From Clostridia bacterium (lineage in GTDB: Bacteria; Bacillota; Clostridia; Christensenellales; Pumilibacteraceae), in contig JAGAPA010000092.1 of assembly GCA_017623455.1 (NCBI GenBank), positions 1 to 64,000 on the forward strand: 64,000 nucleotides of DNA. Direction: 5' to 3'. The notes beneath the pieces are model-generated. The model had not been told where the DNA came from. It was given only the letters and a program-made list of their open reading frames with translations, and ran no database searches. Every line of letters begins with the position of its first letter. The stretch's first letter is position 1. Shown here one piece after another: positions 1 through 8,844 of the stretch. The translations under genes were made by a program, and so were the position numbers.

Positions 1-1237
1 CTCTAATTTGAATACGGCGCATATCACCTGATTTATCACCACACACTTCATCTACGCCTAAAACTAAGCCGTTAAGGAACGTAATAGTGTTGTCAATAGG
101 ATTTATATCTTTAATAACAAAGCCGTTTTTATATTGCTCTAACTTTGCTATTTTATCTTTATTGCTAGTTGATAATTCATAAAGATTATCTTCAACTTTC
201 AATAATCTCGTTTCCCTTTTTATACTGTTTCCGTGATTTACTTCAAAAGTTACTCTTGCCATAGGTGGCTTTTTAGGGTCAAGTAAAATTTTAGAAAGAT
301 ATACAAATCCGTCAGTTCCCCTAAGGTTACGAAGTTCAAAACCTTTAACTTCTATCTTCTTAACAAGTTTCTTTTGGTAAGCATCTAATGCGTCAAGAAC
401 GTAAACGGGATTATGAACGTTCTTATGTGTTGCCGAATAGTTGATTGCAAACAAAGGATTAAACCTTTTAATACCTGCAACCGTTGCATCACCACCAAGT
501 TTTTGTGGTTCGTCTAAAATAATGATAGGACGGTTAGCCGAAATAACGTCTATAGGGCGACGACTACCAAAACTATCTTGTTTGCTATAAATAATTCTTG
601 CGCTTTCATTATTAGCCCCTTCTTTAAGAGAAGATGCAAAAGCTTGATAATTTATTATCATAACATTGATGTCTTTACTTGCAGAGAAGTTGTCTAACTG
701 ATTAAGATTTTTGCTATTGTAAATAAAATAACGTGCTTTTTTGCCATAATGCTCAAAAAAGTGTTCTTCCATTACTTCAAAAGACTTTTTAACGCCTTCA
801 CGAATAGCGATAGACGGAACTACAACAATAAACTTGCTCCAACCATACTTTTTATTAAGTTCAAACATAGTTTTTATGTAGCAATAAGTTTTACCCGTAC
901 CCGTTTCCATCTCAATATCCAAAGCGCAACGACAATTATTGCCAAAAGGCTTAGAAAGTTCATTTGATTGTTTGATATTGTTTGCAAGTTGTAATGCTCT
1001 GATATTATCAAGTAATTGCTCGTCAGAAAGCTCAATAGGAGCGTTTTCAAAACCGTTGCTATCGCCGGCAAAGAATGACGCATCATCTGCAAATAATGAT
1101 GCTTGTTTCCAAGCCTTAACGCTACCCAAGTCACGCAAATACGATACTTTATCGTTATATGATTGACCTTCAAATGCTTTAACAACAGCATCAACGGCTT
1201 CTGTTTGATAATCTTGTATCTTAAACTTAAATTTCAT
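1..1237 (-). CDS. res: Type III restriction enzyme Res subunit (3'-truncated by window edge)
   Basis: This is the N-terminal 412 residues of the ATP-dependent restriction subunit of a type III restriction-modification system. It translocates on or slides along DNA and cuts when paired with Mod. A superfamily 2 helicase P-loop (METGTGKTY, residues 110-118) and a DEAD-like motif (LDEPQ, about 241-245) are visible. The ATG at 1237 is preceded by TAGGTG about 6 nt upstream, and it lies 10 bp after the stop of the zinc-ribbon gene, so it belongs to one minus-strand operon with mod. The nuclease domain would lie beyond the window. The reading frame is open across all visible sequence. Family identification is firm; the recognition sequence cannot be inferred. 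Confidence 0.93.
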   Translation of the reverse strand, partial: MKFKFKIQDYQTEAVDAVVKAFEGQSYNDKVSYLRDLGSVKAWKQASLFADDASFFAGDSNGFENAPIELSDEQLLDNIRALQLANNIKQSNELSKPFGNNCRCALDIEMETGTGKTYCYIKTMFELNKKYGWSKFIVVVPSIAIREGVKKSFEVMEEHFFEHYGKKARYFIYNSKNLNQLDNFSASKDINVMIINYQAFASSLKEGANNESARIIYSKQDSFGSRRPIDVISANRPIIILDEPQKLGGDATVAGIKRFNPLFAINYSATHKNVHNPVYVLDALDAYQKKLVKKIEVKGFELRNLRGTDGFVYLSKILLDPKKPPMARVTFEVNHGNSIKRETRLLKVEDNLYELSTSNKDKIAKLEQYKNGFVIKDINPIDNTITFLNGLVLGVDEVCGDKSGDMRRIQIR

Positions 1238-1247
1238 AGTTATTCAC

Positions 1248-1640
1248 CTACAAAATCTCATTACCACTATCATCTAACACTATAACTTTTGTTCTACAAT
1301 TACCACATTCATATTGAAAATAATTTCCATATTGTGATAACGGTATTAGTTTGTGTTCTTTTTTCCAGCAGCAACTGCAATATGGGATTTTTTTCTTATC
1401 TGTTTTTAACAGAACAAAACCTCTAACCGAATACTCTAAATCTTCTTCTATATTACCTATATTTTCCAATATTTTTATGTTATCTTTTAACGTTTTAATT
1501 TCTTCTTTAAGATTTTCGTTTTCCTCTCGTAATTCAAAAAACTTTTCTTGAAGATTCATTACTAATTGTTTAGTTTCTATAGTAGTTGCAAATGATAAAA
1601 GATCTTTTAAAATATCATAAACATCCTTAAATGTACCCAT
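1248..1640 (-). CDS. Small coiled-coil zinc-ribbon protein in the R-M operon
   Basis: A 130-residue protein lies between mod and res. The N-terminal half is charged and predicted coiled coil (about residues 25-65, with repeated E/K/L and a run ENENLKEEIKTLKDNIKILE). The C-terminal half carries two cysteine knuckles, CSCC and CGNC, typical of a zinc ribbon. The start is placed at ATG 1640, because AAGGAAGGTG lies just upstream; the open frame extends further upstream without a credible ribosome binding site. It begins 1 bp after the mod stop, so translation is probably coupled. Its function is not recognised. Its place inside the operon suggests an accessory role in restriction or in DNA binding, which is inference only. 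Confidence 0.75.
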   Translation of the reverse strand: MGTFKDVYDILKDLLSFATTIETKQLVMNLQEKFFELREENENLKEEIKTLKDNIKILENIGNIEEDLEYSVRGFVLLKTDKKKIPYCSCCWKKEHKLIPLSQYGNYFQYECGNCRTKVIVLDDSGNEIL

Positions 1641-1641
1641 T

Positions 1642-2638
1642 TTACAACACCTTCCTTGTGGTGTTTGGAGAATAGGTTGCGAAGATTTGGTCAAAGTTTG
1701 TTGCAACCGTATCGTTTGCAAAAGAATTATCACGGAATACTGCATACAAAGGTTTTAATTGCGCTATTGTCTTAACAACTTCTTCCGTAATATTTTCGTC
1801 AAAACAAGCAATAAGATCGTTTTCGTCAACAACGTAAATGTTCTTGCCTGCAATTACTTTTTCTTCAATCTTAGCAGATAAAGGCTTATTATGTCCTAAC
1901 ATAACTTGGAACAACAAATCCAAAGATGTTCTATCTTCTTTGATATTGCTCTCTAAACTTGCAAGCATATCTAAAGTCAAGTCATTTGGTCGATAATATA
2001 CGTCTTTCATATTACTGCTATCAAGTTTAAGAACTCTAAAGCCTGTATCAAGATTATCTAAATACTCTTCATTAGGATTCTCAACTTTTATATCAAATTT
2101 ATCTTCAAAGGTTCCATCATCCAACAAAGTTCTTTGCATCAACTTGTTTTTATCAATACCAATTTTTATGTTTCTTTCTTCTTTAATCTTTTTACCTGCA
2201 CGACGAATGCGTTCTTTGCCAATTTCGCAAATCGTTTTATATCCTGCCTTATAGGCTTCGGATTTTTCGTCGCATTTTTCGGGGAGCTGTACCATAATAA
2301 ACTTACGTTTTCCACCGTCTTCCGCATTCAGTTGCATTACAGCATGTGCCGTTGTTGCAGAACCAGAGAAAAAGTCAAGTACAATACCATTGCTTAAATC
2401 ATCAACAATTGACATTAAATATTTAATTAAGTCCACAGGTTTAGCAAAATCAAATGGTATATTCAAAGCTTTTAACTCACTTGAGCTTATCCTATTTTCC
2501 CATTTTAATATTAAATCAACAGGAACCCTGCCTTCTTCTTCCCTGTCTCGCAACCATATCTTGTTAAAAACATTCCACTTTGCTATGTTACCGTTTTCAT
2601 CAACAAGTGCAGTAGCAGATGAACTCCTATGAAAAAAA
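1642..2638 (-). pseudogene. mod: Type III methyltransferase Mod, C-terminal part (out of frame with N-terminal part)
   Basis: This frame holds the C-terminal half of Mod. It carries the AdoMet-binding motif DFFSGSATTAHAV, located downstream of DPPY as expected for a beta-class adenine methyltransferase. It continues to the normal end one base before the zinc-ribbon gene. The first ATG in the frame is at 2553, but clear Mod-like coding extends back to the seven-T run (minus strand) at 2632-2638, where it meets the N-terminal frame. No ribosome binding site suggests independent translation. Either a one-base slip (eight T instead of seven) or a -1 ribosomal frameshift would join the halves into about 687 residues. 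Confidence 0.8.
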
Positions 2639-3704
2639 CATTCCCTTTTTTCTTTTCTTCAAAATAGCGTTCAGGCGTCCATTTCCAACAAGTATCCTCA
2701 TCTGTTGGTATAATTTTCTCTCCATCAGCTATTATAGACGGAAAATTCTTCCCTTTTGGTATCAAAAATGTGCCATCAGGTGCTTCTATCCAATATCTTT
2801 GATTAGGTCTTATCCCCAGACCTGGCTGACATAATCCTTTTATTGTGAACTTTTCCCCTTTCTTCGCCCCTTCCAATTCAATGTGGTTATATGTCTTAAT
2901 TATTTCATCAGACAAAGGTTCTCTAAAAAAACCAAGATTGCTTATGTTTTTTGCATAAACTAAAATATATTCCATATTCGGTGAAAAATACTGCCCCTTG
3001 TTTCCTCCGCTTTTCATAATTCTAGAAATGTTGCCGACATGGTTACTTTCACCAAACACCTCATTAGAAATATTTATCAAATTATGTACTTCCGCTTGTC
3101 CAATTGATATGAAAACAACACCATCGTCAGAAAGTAAATCTTTAGCAACTTTCAAACGGGGATATATCATATTAAGCCAATCGGTGTGAAAACGACCATT
3201 GCTTTCAGTATTAGCAACAAGTCTATTACCTTGCTCATCATATTGCCCACTATTAGCAAGATAGTCTTCACTACTTTCAGCAAAATCATCATTGTAAACA
3301 AAGTCGTTACCCGTATTATAAGGTGGGTCAATATAAATCATTTTAATTTTGCCAAGATAGGTTTCTTGCAAAAGTTTAAGCACATCAAGATTGTCGCCTT
3401 CAATATAAAGGTTTTCGGTATTATCAAAGTCAACGCTTTCTTCCTTGCAAGGACGGAGCGTTGCAGATATCGGAGAATTAGCAAGAAGGATAGATTTTTT
3501 CTTATCGGGCCAAGTGAATTGATAACGTTCTTCCTTATCGTCAACAAGAATGCTACTCATTTCTTGTTTAAGAACGTCAAAATCAACGGCAAGCGTAGGC
3601 TTACCATCTCTTATAACTTCCGTTACAGCGTTAGGGAATAACGCCTTAATCTTTTCAATGTTTGCTTGAACATTGTCTTTAGACATCATAGTTAATTTAT
3701 CCAT
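2583..3704 (-). CDS. mod: Type III methyltransferase Mod, N-terminal part
   Basis: This is the modification subunit of the type III system, which methylates adenine and gives the complex its sequence specificity. The N-terminal part has motif IV DPPYNTGNDF at residues 126-135 and the start of the target-recognition region. The start ATG at 3704 has AGGAGG 5-6 nt upstream. The frame closes after 373 residues, 16 codons past a run of seven T (minus strand); the last residues are nonsense relative to the family. The neighbouring frame supplies the missing half. The operon is divergent from the XRE gene at 3848 and probably shares its control region. A phase-variable or recently broken mod are both possible. 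Confidence 0.88.
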   Translation of the reverse strand: MDKLTMMSKDNVQANIEKIKALFPNAVTEVIRDGKPTLAVDFDVLKQEMSSILVDDKEERYQFTWPDKKKSILLANSPISATLRPCKEESVDFDNTENLYIEGDNLDVLKLLQETYLGKIKMIYIDPPYNTGNDFVYNDDFAESSEDYLANSGQYDEQGNRLVANTESNGRFHTDWLNMIYPRLKVAKDLLSDDGVVFISIGQAEVHNLINISNEVFGESNHVGNISRIMKSGGNKGQYFSPNMEYILVYAKNISNLGFFREPLSDEIIKTYNHIELEGAKKGEKFTIKGLCQPGLGIRPNQRYWIEAPDGTFLIPKGKNFPSIIADGEKIIPTDEDTCWKWTPERYFEEKKKGNVFFIGVHLLLHLLMKTVT

Positions 3705-3727
3705 TTGTATCCTCCTAAATTTACAAA

Positions 3728-3831
3728 TTTAGTCTTATAAAGTTATATTATAACACTATAGGACTAAGATTGCAAGCGTATAAGACTAAAATAAATGCAA
3801 ATAATGATGCTATAATAGTTTTATAAGACTT
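3728..3831. promoter_or_regulatory. Repeated operator-like sites between R-M operon and XRE gene
   Basis: The divergent region carries four near-identical 10-mers of the form TATARGACTW: an inverted copy at 3730-3739, then direct copies at 3757-3766, 3779-3788 and 3822-3831. The direct copies start 22 and 43 bp apart, close to two and four helical turns. A TATAAT box for the XRE gene lies at 3811-3816, between the last two copies. The layout suggests cooperative binding by the XRE protein encoded next door, controlling both its own gene and the restriction operon, as controller proteins do in other R-M systems. The repeats are seen directly; the regulator assignment is inferred. Confidence 0.6.
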
Positions 3832-3847
3832 AAGATGGGAGTTTGAT

Positions 3848-4129
3848 ATGAACGTAAACGAGCGTATAAGAACGTTAAGAGAAAAGGCGGGATATTCGCA
3901 AAACGAGCTTGCAGGGATTGCAGGAATTTCGCAGACACATTTAAGACGGGTTGAACTTGGTCAAGCAGGTATTACCGTTGATCATTTGCGTATGGTTTGC
4001 GATGCTCTTGGCGTTACGCTAAAAGACTTTTTTGACTATGCTTCCGAAGATGACGAGTTTTCTCAGGCAACGGCAAACCTTACTCCTCATCAAAAACAAT
4101 TACTACTTTCTTTTCTAAAAAGCCTATAG
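3848..4129 (+). CDS. XRE-family helix-turn-helix regulator (controller-like)
   Basis: A 93-residue DNA-binding protein whose first 65 residues form a Cro/C1-type HTH (recognition region around SQNELAGIAGISQTHLRRVE). A short C-terminal segment follows. It is transcribed divergently from the mod-res operon, with GGGAG 7 nt before the ATG and TATAAT at 3811. Controller (C) proteins of restriction systems have this size, fold and placement, so it probably regulates the neighbouring operon through the repeated sites in the intergenic region. A terminator follows immediately. An ordinary stand-alone XRE regulator remains possible. Confidence 0.85.
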   Translation: MNVNERIRTLREKAGYSQNELAGIAGISQTHLRRVELGQAGITVDHLRMVCDALGVTLKDFFDYASEDDEFSQATANLTPHQKQLLLSFLKSL

Positions 4130-4130
4130 A

Positions 4131-4159
4131 AAAAACCCAAGCGTTTTGCTTGGGTTTTT
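4131..4159. terminator. Bidirectional intrinsic terminator
   Basis: AACCCAAGC and GCTTGGGTT form a 9-bp stem with a short loop, flanked by A-rich and T-rich runs. It sits between the convergent XRE and GH2 genes and can end transcription from both sides. Confidence 0.85.
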
Positions 4160-4174
4160 GTATTATTCTTTCCA

Positions 4175-5914
4175 CTACTTCAACTCGACTTGGCTTGATT
4201 CGGTGGCAAGTTCGGCGTTGATGGCGCGCATAAAATCGGTGTCTACTTTTTGGACTGCGCGGTCGTAGGTGGTTAGTCCATTTATCTCTTCTTCTACGTC
4301 GCTAACTTGGGTGTAGATGCAGGCGCAAAGACCTTTTTTGATAAGGGGCTTTACCTTATTAAGGTACAGTTTTTTAAGCGCGGACTGAAGCTCGTCTTTG
4401 CTCTTGAATTTCTTGTAGCCAAACTCCTTGTCCTCGTCGAACACGTGGCCGCTGATCTTCATGGAATATCCGCCGAACTCAGACAGCACAACGGGACGGC
4501 AATCCCTTGGAACACGCAGGGGCGTATAGTAGGTGTGCAAACTTTTTAGCGTGGTTTTCTTTTTGCCCTGATCGTGCCATCCGCTAACCGAATCGATAAG
4601 GCGTGTGTCGTCTTTTTGCAATACGTATTGAGTTATTTGGTACGAATCGAACTGTCCCCAGCCCTCGTTAAAAATCGTCCAAAGCGAAATACAAGTGAAA
4701 TTTTTGAGATAATGCAAGGTTTCGTTTGCCATTTGCATAAACTCATCCCTGCCCTTTTTCTCCTCTCTTGCAAAGTATTTATAGTCGTTATCCTTGTGCT
4801 TAAAACCAAGGAAAGGAAGCGCGGCGATATGCATAAAATCGTACTCTCCGCCACCACTCACAAAGTCCTGCCACACGGTAAGACCTATCTTGTCGCAGTA
4901 ATAATACCATCTAAACGGCTCTAATTTAATATGCTTTCTAACCGTGTTAAAGCCCATATTCTTAAGCATATTAAGCTCGTCCACCACCGCCTCGTCGCTT
5001 GGGTACGTAAGCAGTCCGTCCGACCAATAGCCCTGATCGAGAACACCGTTGAAAAAGTACGGTTTACCGTTAAGCAGTAATCTCTTCTTGCCATTTACGT
5101 CCACGCCCTCACCAAAGCTTCTAACGCCAAAGTACGAGCTGATTTTATCTCCGCTTTGCGTGGTAAGAACAAAGTCGTAAAGCTTGGGGTTTTCGGGCGA
5201 CCACAACTCAAAATCATAGATAAGCGTAACGGATCCGATAAACTCCGTGCTAATAATTTCCTGCTCGCCATTGTACACTTTTACGCCAACCGTTTTATCG
5301 TAATCGGTCAAAATCGTTACCGCTTTGCTTTGCGCATCCGTTTTTACCGTAAAGTCGCCAATACTATCTTCGCGCCTGCTTTCCAGCCATACGGGTTGCC
5401 AAATTCCGCTTTGGGGCGTATACCAAATCCCCCCGCGCTTTTCGTTTTGCTTGCCTCTCGCTCCGTGAGAATCGGTGGTAACGTCCACGCACTCCACCCT
5501 CAGCGTATTTTTGCCAAGCTTTGCTTGCTTCGTTACGTCAAGCACGAACGGTGTAAAACCGCCGTTATGTCCGCCCACGCACTCGCCGTTGAAAAACACT
5601 TCGCACGTCTGATCCACCGCACCAAACCACAGCTCGGTTATACCCATAAGCATATCCTCATAAAGCTCAAAGTCGCGCTCGTAAACAAGTTTTTCATCCT
5701 TTTTAAGTGCAAAATCTCCGCCTATTCCGCTGTTCTCGCTCTCGGGCGAAAAGGGAACCTTAATAACCCTGTCAAACACGGTCACGTTCTCTTCATTTTT
5801 TGCCACGGCAAACCGCCAAGTTCCGTTAAGAACGAATACGTTCTCGCGCGCTTTTTGCGGATGCGGATGCTCGGAAAGGGGATAATCGCCTACAAAATAC
5901 TTGGTTTTTAACAT
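4175..5914 (-). CDS. Glycoside hydrolase family 2 (beta-galactosidase/beta-glucuronidase-like)
   Basis: A 579-residue cytoplasmic glycosidase without a signal peptide. The N-terminal jelly-roll sugar-binding domain (containing LNGTWRFAV) is followed by an immunoglobulin-like sandwich and a TIM barrel. The acid/base glutamate is in FNEGWG (about residue 417) and the nucleophile is in LSEFGGY (about residue 479). The start is set at ATG 5914 because TGGAG lies 6 nt upstream; an earlier ATG at 5935 lacks a binding site. It stands alone between terminators, with a probable promoter near 5990. Members act on beta-galactosides, beta-glucuronides or beta-mannosides, and the substrate cannot be fixed from sequence. 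Confidence 0.9.
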   Translation of the reverse strand: MLKTKYFVGDYPLSEHPHPQKARENVFVLNGTWRFAVAKNEENVTVFDRVIKVPFSPESENSGIGGDFALKKDEKLVYERDFELYEDMLMGITELWFGAVDQTCEVFFNGECVGGHNGGFTPFVLDVTKQAKLGKNTLRVECVDVTTDSHGARGKQNEKRGGIWYTPQSGIWQPVWLESRREDSIGDFTVKTDAQSKAVTILTDYDKTVGVKVYNGEQEIISTEFIGSVTLIYDFELWSPENPKLYDFVLTTQSGDKISSYFGVRSFGEGVDVNGKKRLLLNGKPYFFNGVLDQGYWSDGLLTYPSDEAVVDELNMLKNMGFNTVRKHIKLEPFRWYYYCDKIGLTVWQDFVSGGGEYDFMHIAALPFLGFKHKDNDYKYFAREEKKGRDEFMQMANETLHYLKNFTCISLWTIFNEGWGQFDSYQITQYVLQKDDTRLIDSVSGWHDQGKKKTTLKSLHTYYTPLRVPRDCRPVVLSEFGGYSMKISGHVFDEDKEFGYKKFKSKDELQSALKKLYLNKVKPLIKKGLCACIYTQVSDVEEEINGLTTYDRAVQKVDTDFMRAINAELATESSQVELK

Positions 5915-6193
5915 AATTTTCTCCATTGTGGGCATAACCCACGTCTTTTATTTTAGTGTTATCGGCTGTGCGCCTCGCTCTATTTTTATAGTATACCACA
6001 TTTTCGCCGTTAGTCAACCTAAAATCCCCAAAAAAATGCTTATTTATCTTTCAAATCCACGTACTTGCGTTTATGTCCTCTCCGTCTTGTGGAATATAAT
6101 CTGCGATTACTAAACGCGCACACCGCACGACAGTAAGCTAATCGTTTGCCCCAAAAACTCCATGCCGGCTCACAACAACAAGAGGAAAAAAGG

Positions 6194-6234
6194 ATAAAAA
6201 AAGAAGCCCGAAATTTTTTACGTTTCGAGCTTCC
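6194..6234 (-). terminator. Intrinsic terminator below the 221-residue membrane protein
   Basis: On the minus strand GAAGCTCGAAA pairs with TTTCGGGCTTC, followed by a run of T. A partial copy of the same stem arm recurs at 9612-9633 without its partner. Confidence 0.8.
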
Positions 6235-6294
6235 TGTTTTTTAGGTTTTAGATGGTATTTAGTTGTTTAATTCAGTATTTTGCTAATATCTTTT

Positions 6295-6960
6295 TCATTC
6301 ATTATATTGTTCGTTTTTGTCAGCATTATTAATTATTCTACTATTCAAAACAAACTCTATAACAAATTCAATCAAATGAAACACAATAAACAAAATCAAA
6401 TAAAATGACAAACATTCAAATATAAAATCAGAAAAGACACACATTATCAAAATTGAAGATAACAAACACAATGCAAATAATATTATATTTAAAACCACAA
6501 AAACCAAAGAAATTTTTGAGATTGTATTTCCCTCATGTTTTTTTATAAATACAAACTTAAACTTCTCTACAGACACATGTTTATTCTTGTCTTTTTGATA
6601 TATACATTCATCTAATAATATTGCTCCAATATGATTTTCAACTACACAAAAAAGAAGTAAAATTATTAAGAAAATTATATTTCCAACTAACGACCCTACT
6701 AACAACACTATCTTGACAATAATAGCTATTATTGCTAAAATTGCTGTTAGAATTTTATTTGAAGTATATTTGTTTGATGACAAATATCTAGCACTTCCAA
6801 CCGAGCTAAACCACCACACAAAAAGTATACATATAATTAAACACCCGACCAGTATATCTATAAAAGATACATCTTTACTTGGTGTACTGCTCATTACCCC
6901 AGCCAAACCAAACAAACAATGAATAATATATCCTAAAATTTTCATAGTTTTTACCAACAT
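6295..6960 (-). CDS. Polytopic membrane protein, cargo gene in Rhs-tail graveyard
   Basis: A 221-residue hydrophobic protein with about six predicted membrane helices (first around residues 7-24, last around 183-205) and a lysine-rich loop near residues 120-140. No family is recognised. It is the last gene of the run of small AT-rich cargo genes that follow Rhs scars, and it ends at a terminator. Neither start candidate (ATG 6960 or ATG 6945) has a strong ribosome binding site. By position it may be an orphan immunity protein against a membrane-acting toxin, but that is inference. Confidence 0.6.
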   Translation of the reverse strand: MLVKTMKILGYIIHCLFGLAGVMSSTPSKDVSFIDILVGCLIICILFVWWFSSVGSARYLSSNKYTSNKILTAILAIIAIIVKIVLLVGSLVGNIIFLIILLLFCVVENHIGAILLDECIYQKDKNKHVSVEKFKFVFIKKHEGNTISKISLVFVVLNIILFALCLLSSILIMCVFSDFIFECLSFYLILFIVFHLIEFVIEFVLNSRIINNADKNEQYNE

Positions 6961-7068
6961 AAAACTAAAATAAACACGACAACATTATAGACTTTAAGTA
7001 ACTTATTTCTCTTTTATTTTTCCATAATAAACCTCTAAACAGCAAAGCCGACGCGGTTTTAGTTCAAA

Positions 7069-7462
7069 CTATAGCTTTATTCCAAAAAATTCATTATTCT
7101 TTTCTATCAATGAATTAATCACTTCTATCAATGCTTTGATTATTCTTTTAGGGCTGCAATAAAAGAATGGATTATTAAAAATCCAAATTCTTTTGTTTTT
7201 CCTCCAAATTTCTTGCTCTGCTTCAAATACATTAATTGGTTTTGCACACAATTCTTTTCTGTCTGTACTAAATTTCTCCGCATAATAAAAATCCACCTCT
7301 TCTCTTTGTGTCCAGTAACTAACAGTAAAACAGCCGGAATCATTATACAAACTATACGTCCACACCAACCAATCTCCACCAAAGCAATTTTTAAATTCTT
7401 GAAATTGATAGGATAAGTTCTTTTTTTGAGCTAAAGCAGCAAATTCTTTTTTTGAAATCCAT
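7069..7462 (-). pseudogene. Orphan immunity-like gene with early homopolymer frameshift
   Basis: A soluble protein of about 130 residues, rich in aromatic residues, is readable from 7447 down to the stop at 7069 (RWISKKEFAALAQ through EKNNEFFGIKL). The natural start is ATG 7462, which has GTAGGAG 6 nt upstream, but a run of seven A (minus strand; T run at 7447-7453) puts the ATG out of frame from codon six. With six A the gene would read MDFKKEFAALAQ. The protein resembles no family I can name. Its position just downstream of an Rhs tail suggests an immunity protein. Confidence 0.55.
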
Positions 7463-7650
7463 CTATACTCCTACAAATAATAATTTATTAGCAATTTCCA
7501 AAAATTTCTTGTTTCCCATAAACTAATTACGAAACATTCAGCACCATAATACAATCCTCTACCACTATGAGTAGTTGTTATTCCAATATTTATTTAGCAC
7601 TCTCTTATGCTTATAAAACGTCCTGTTGTTGGGTCGTAGTAATATTCTAC
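7463..7650 (-). pseudogene. Rhs core scar with short toxin tail
   Basis: On the minus strand the sequence from about 7650 encodes VEYYYDPTTGRFISIRE, which matches the conserved end of the Rhs core repeat (YDPxTGRF[IL]S) just before the variable toxin domain. It is followed by an open stretch (INIGITTTHSGRGLYYGAEC and onward) ending in TAG at about 7472. No full Rhs gene is present. This looks like the leftover junction of a displaced Rhs C-terminal cassette. Confidence 0.7.
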
Positions 7651-7739
7651 CACAAGTTTAAGATATTGTCAAGACTGTATAAAAATTACGCGAAATCTTA
7701 TATACGTACTCTAATTTTTGTGACAATATGAAAGTCAAA

Positions 7740-7776
7740 AAAAGAAGCTTGGACATTTCTATCCAAGCTTCTTTTT
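7740..7776 (-). terminator. Intrinsic terminator after 252-residue cargo gene
   Basis: A near-perfect stem AAGAAGCTTGGA / TCCAAGCTTCTT is flanked by A and T runs on both sides, so it can act in either direction. It ends the upstream minus-strand cargo gene before the next Rhs scar. Confidence 0.85.
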
Positions 7777-7823
7777 TTGTTTTTGCTAATTTAAACAATT
7801 TTGCATTTTCAATAAATACACTT

Positions 7824-8582
7824 CTACTTCTTTTTATTACTCTCAATAATTACCCGAGGTTTTGATGTTAAATTGAAAATTTTTTTTATGTATTTTTTAG
7901 CTATTACATCGTCATACTCTCCTGTTTTTAGGAGCTTTATCGTTGATTTTTCTTTATTATAAACAATTAATGGATTAAATCTTCCCCATTGGCAAAAAGA
8001 TCTTTTTATATAATCACATACAAATTGACACTTCTCTTTTTCAATAAATATGACTAAAAATATCTCTCTTTCATAAGATGTATAATCTTCATTAACCTCT
8101 TCTCTAGTAGACTTATAAAGTTCCGGAATACTATTTATAAACTGCTTATATTCTTTTTTAGTGTAATTACAATCAACCTCAATATTTGCAACCACAACAA
8201 GGTCCTTAGAAAACAAATCAGGTTTAGTTGTAAATGATACATAATAATCACAATCTCTAAAGCCTGACTGTTTAACAATTCCTATATTTGCAAACTTTTC
8301 CTTTAGATTAAGATTAGGATCTACAGTATATTCAATATATTCATACTTTTCTTTTCTCTTGCTTGTCTTTATAGTTTTTCCAATACTATAGATAATAAGC
8401 AGTAAAACTACAGAACCAACTACGAATAAACTCAACATTATTATTACCCTGTTATCTTTCATACATGACATTATAATTAGGGTTGTTATTTGAAAAACGA
8501 GACCAAATACTAGTAATATTTTTACAACTATTTCTTTACGTCTATCTTTTTGATACTGAGAAAGTTTTTTACGTTTTGACAT
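7824..8582 (-). CDS. Membrane-anchored cargo protein (possible immunity protein)
   Basis: 252 residues: a basic N-terminus (SKRKKLSQYQKDRRK), two predicted membrane helices (about 20-40 and 47-67), then a soluble domain of about 180 residues. Good AGGAG site 6 nt upstream of ATG 8582. No family is recognised. It starts just after the end of a decayed toxin tail (stop at 8591), the order expected for a toxin-immunity pair, and is followed by a terminator. Confidence 0.65.
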   Translation of the reverse strand: MSKRKKLSQYQKDRRKEIVVKILLVFGLVFQITTLIIMSCMKDNRVIIMLSLFVVGSVVLLLIIYSIGKTIKTSKRKEKYEYIEYTVDPNLNLKEKFANIGIVKQSGFRDCDYYVSFTTKPDLFSKDLVVVANIEVDCNYTKKEYKQFINSIPELYKSTREEVNEDYTSYEREIFLVIFIEKEKCQFVCDYIKRSFCQWGRFNPLIVYNKEKSTIKLLKTGEYDDVIAKKYIKKIFNLTSKPRVIIESNKKK

Positions 8583-8590
8583 ATATTCTC

Positions 8591-8844
8591 CTAACTATAT
8601 ATTTTCTTCATTTTTTCAATATCCTGATTAATCCTTACAATTAATCCCTCTTTTATTATTGATATACCCACACCTATTACTCCAGAGATAATAGATTGTT
8701 GTATTGTTTTTTTCCATATGATTTTGTTAAAAATGATTTTATACTTTTAGGTTTAAACCACTTATTATTTGTTTTAATATCAGGAACAATAGATGCAATT
8801 TTATTGCTAACATAGTTTATAGTTCCATCAACATTTAAATAATC
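8591..8844 (-). pseudogene. Rhs toxin C-terminal remnant, fused directly after an upstream stop
   Basis: Immediately after the TAG of the 188-residue gene, and in the same frame, coding sequence continues (DYLNVDGTINYVSNKIASIV). After a run of seven A (minus strand; T at 8707-8713) it shifts by one base to a frame reading TIQQSIISGVIGVGISIIKE and ending YS at 8591. The composition resembles Rhs pre-toxin tails. The abrupt junction suggests recombination placed a toxin end directly behind another cassette's immunity gene. Confidence 0.5.

Noticed and set aside
5156..5911. 251-codon plus-strand frame opposite the GH2 gene
   Set aside because: Antisense shadow of a well-supported glycosidase; composition and lack of family features do not support it.
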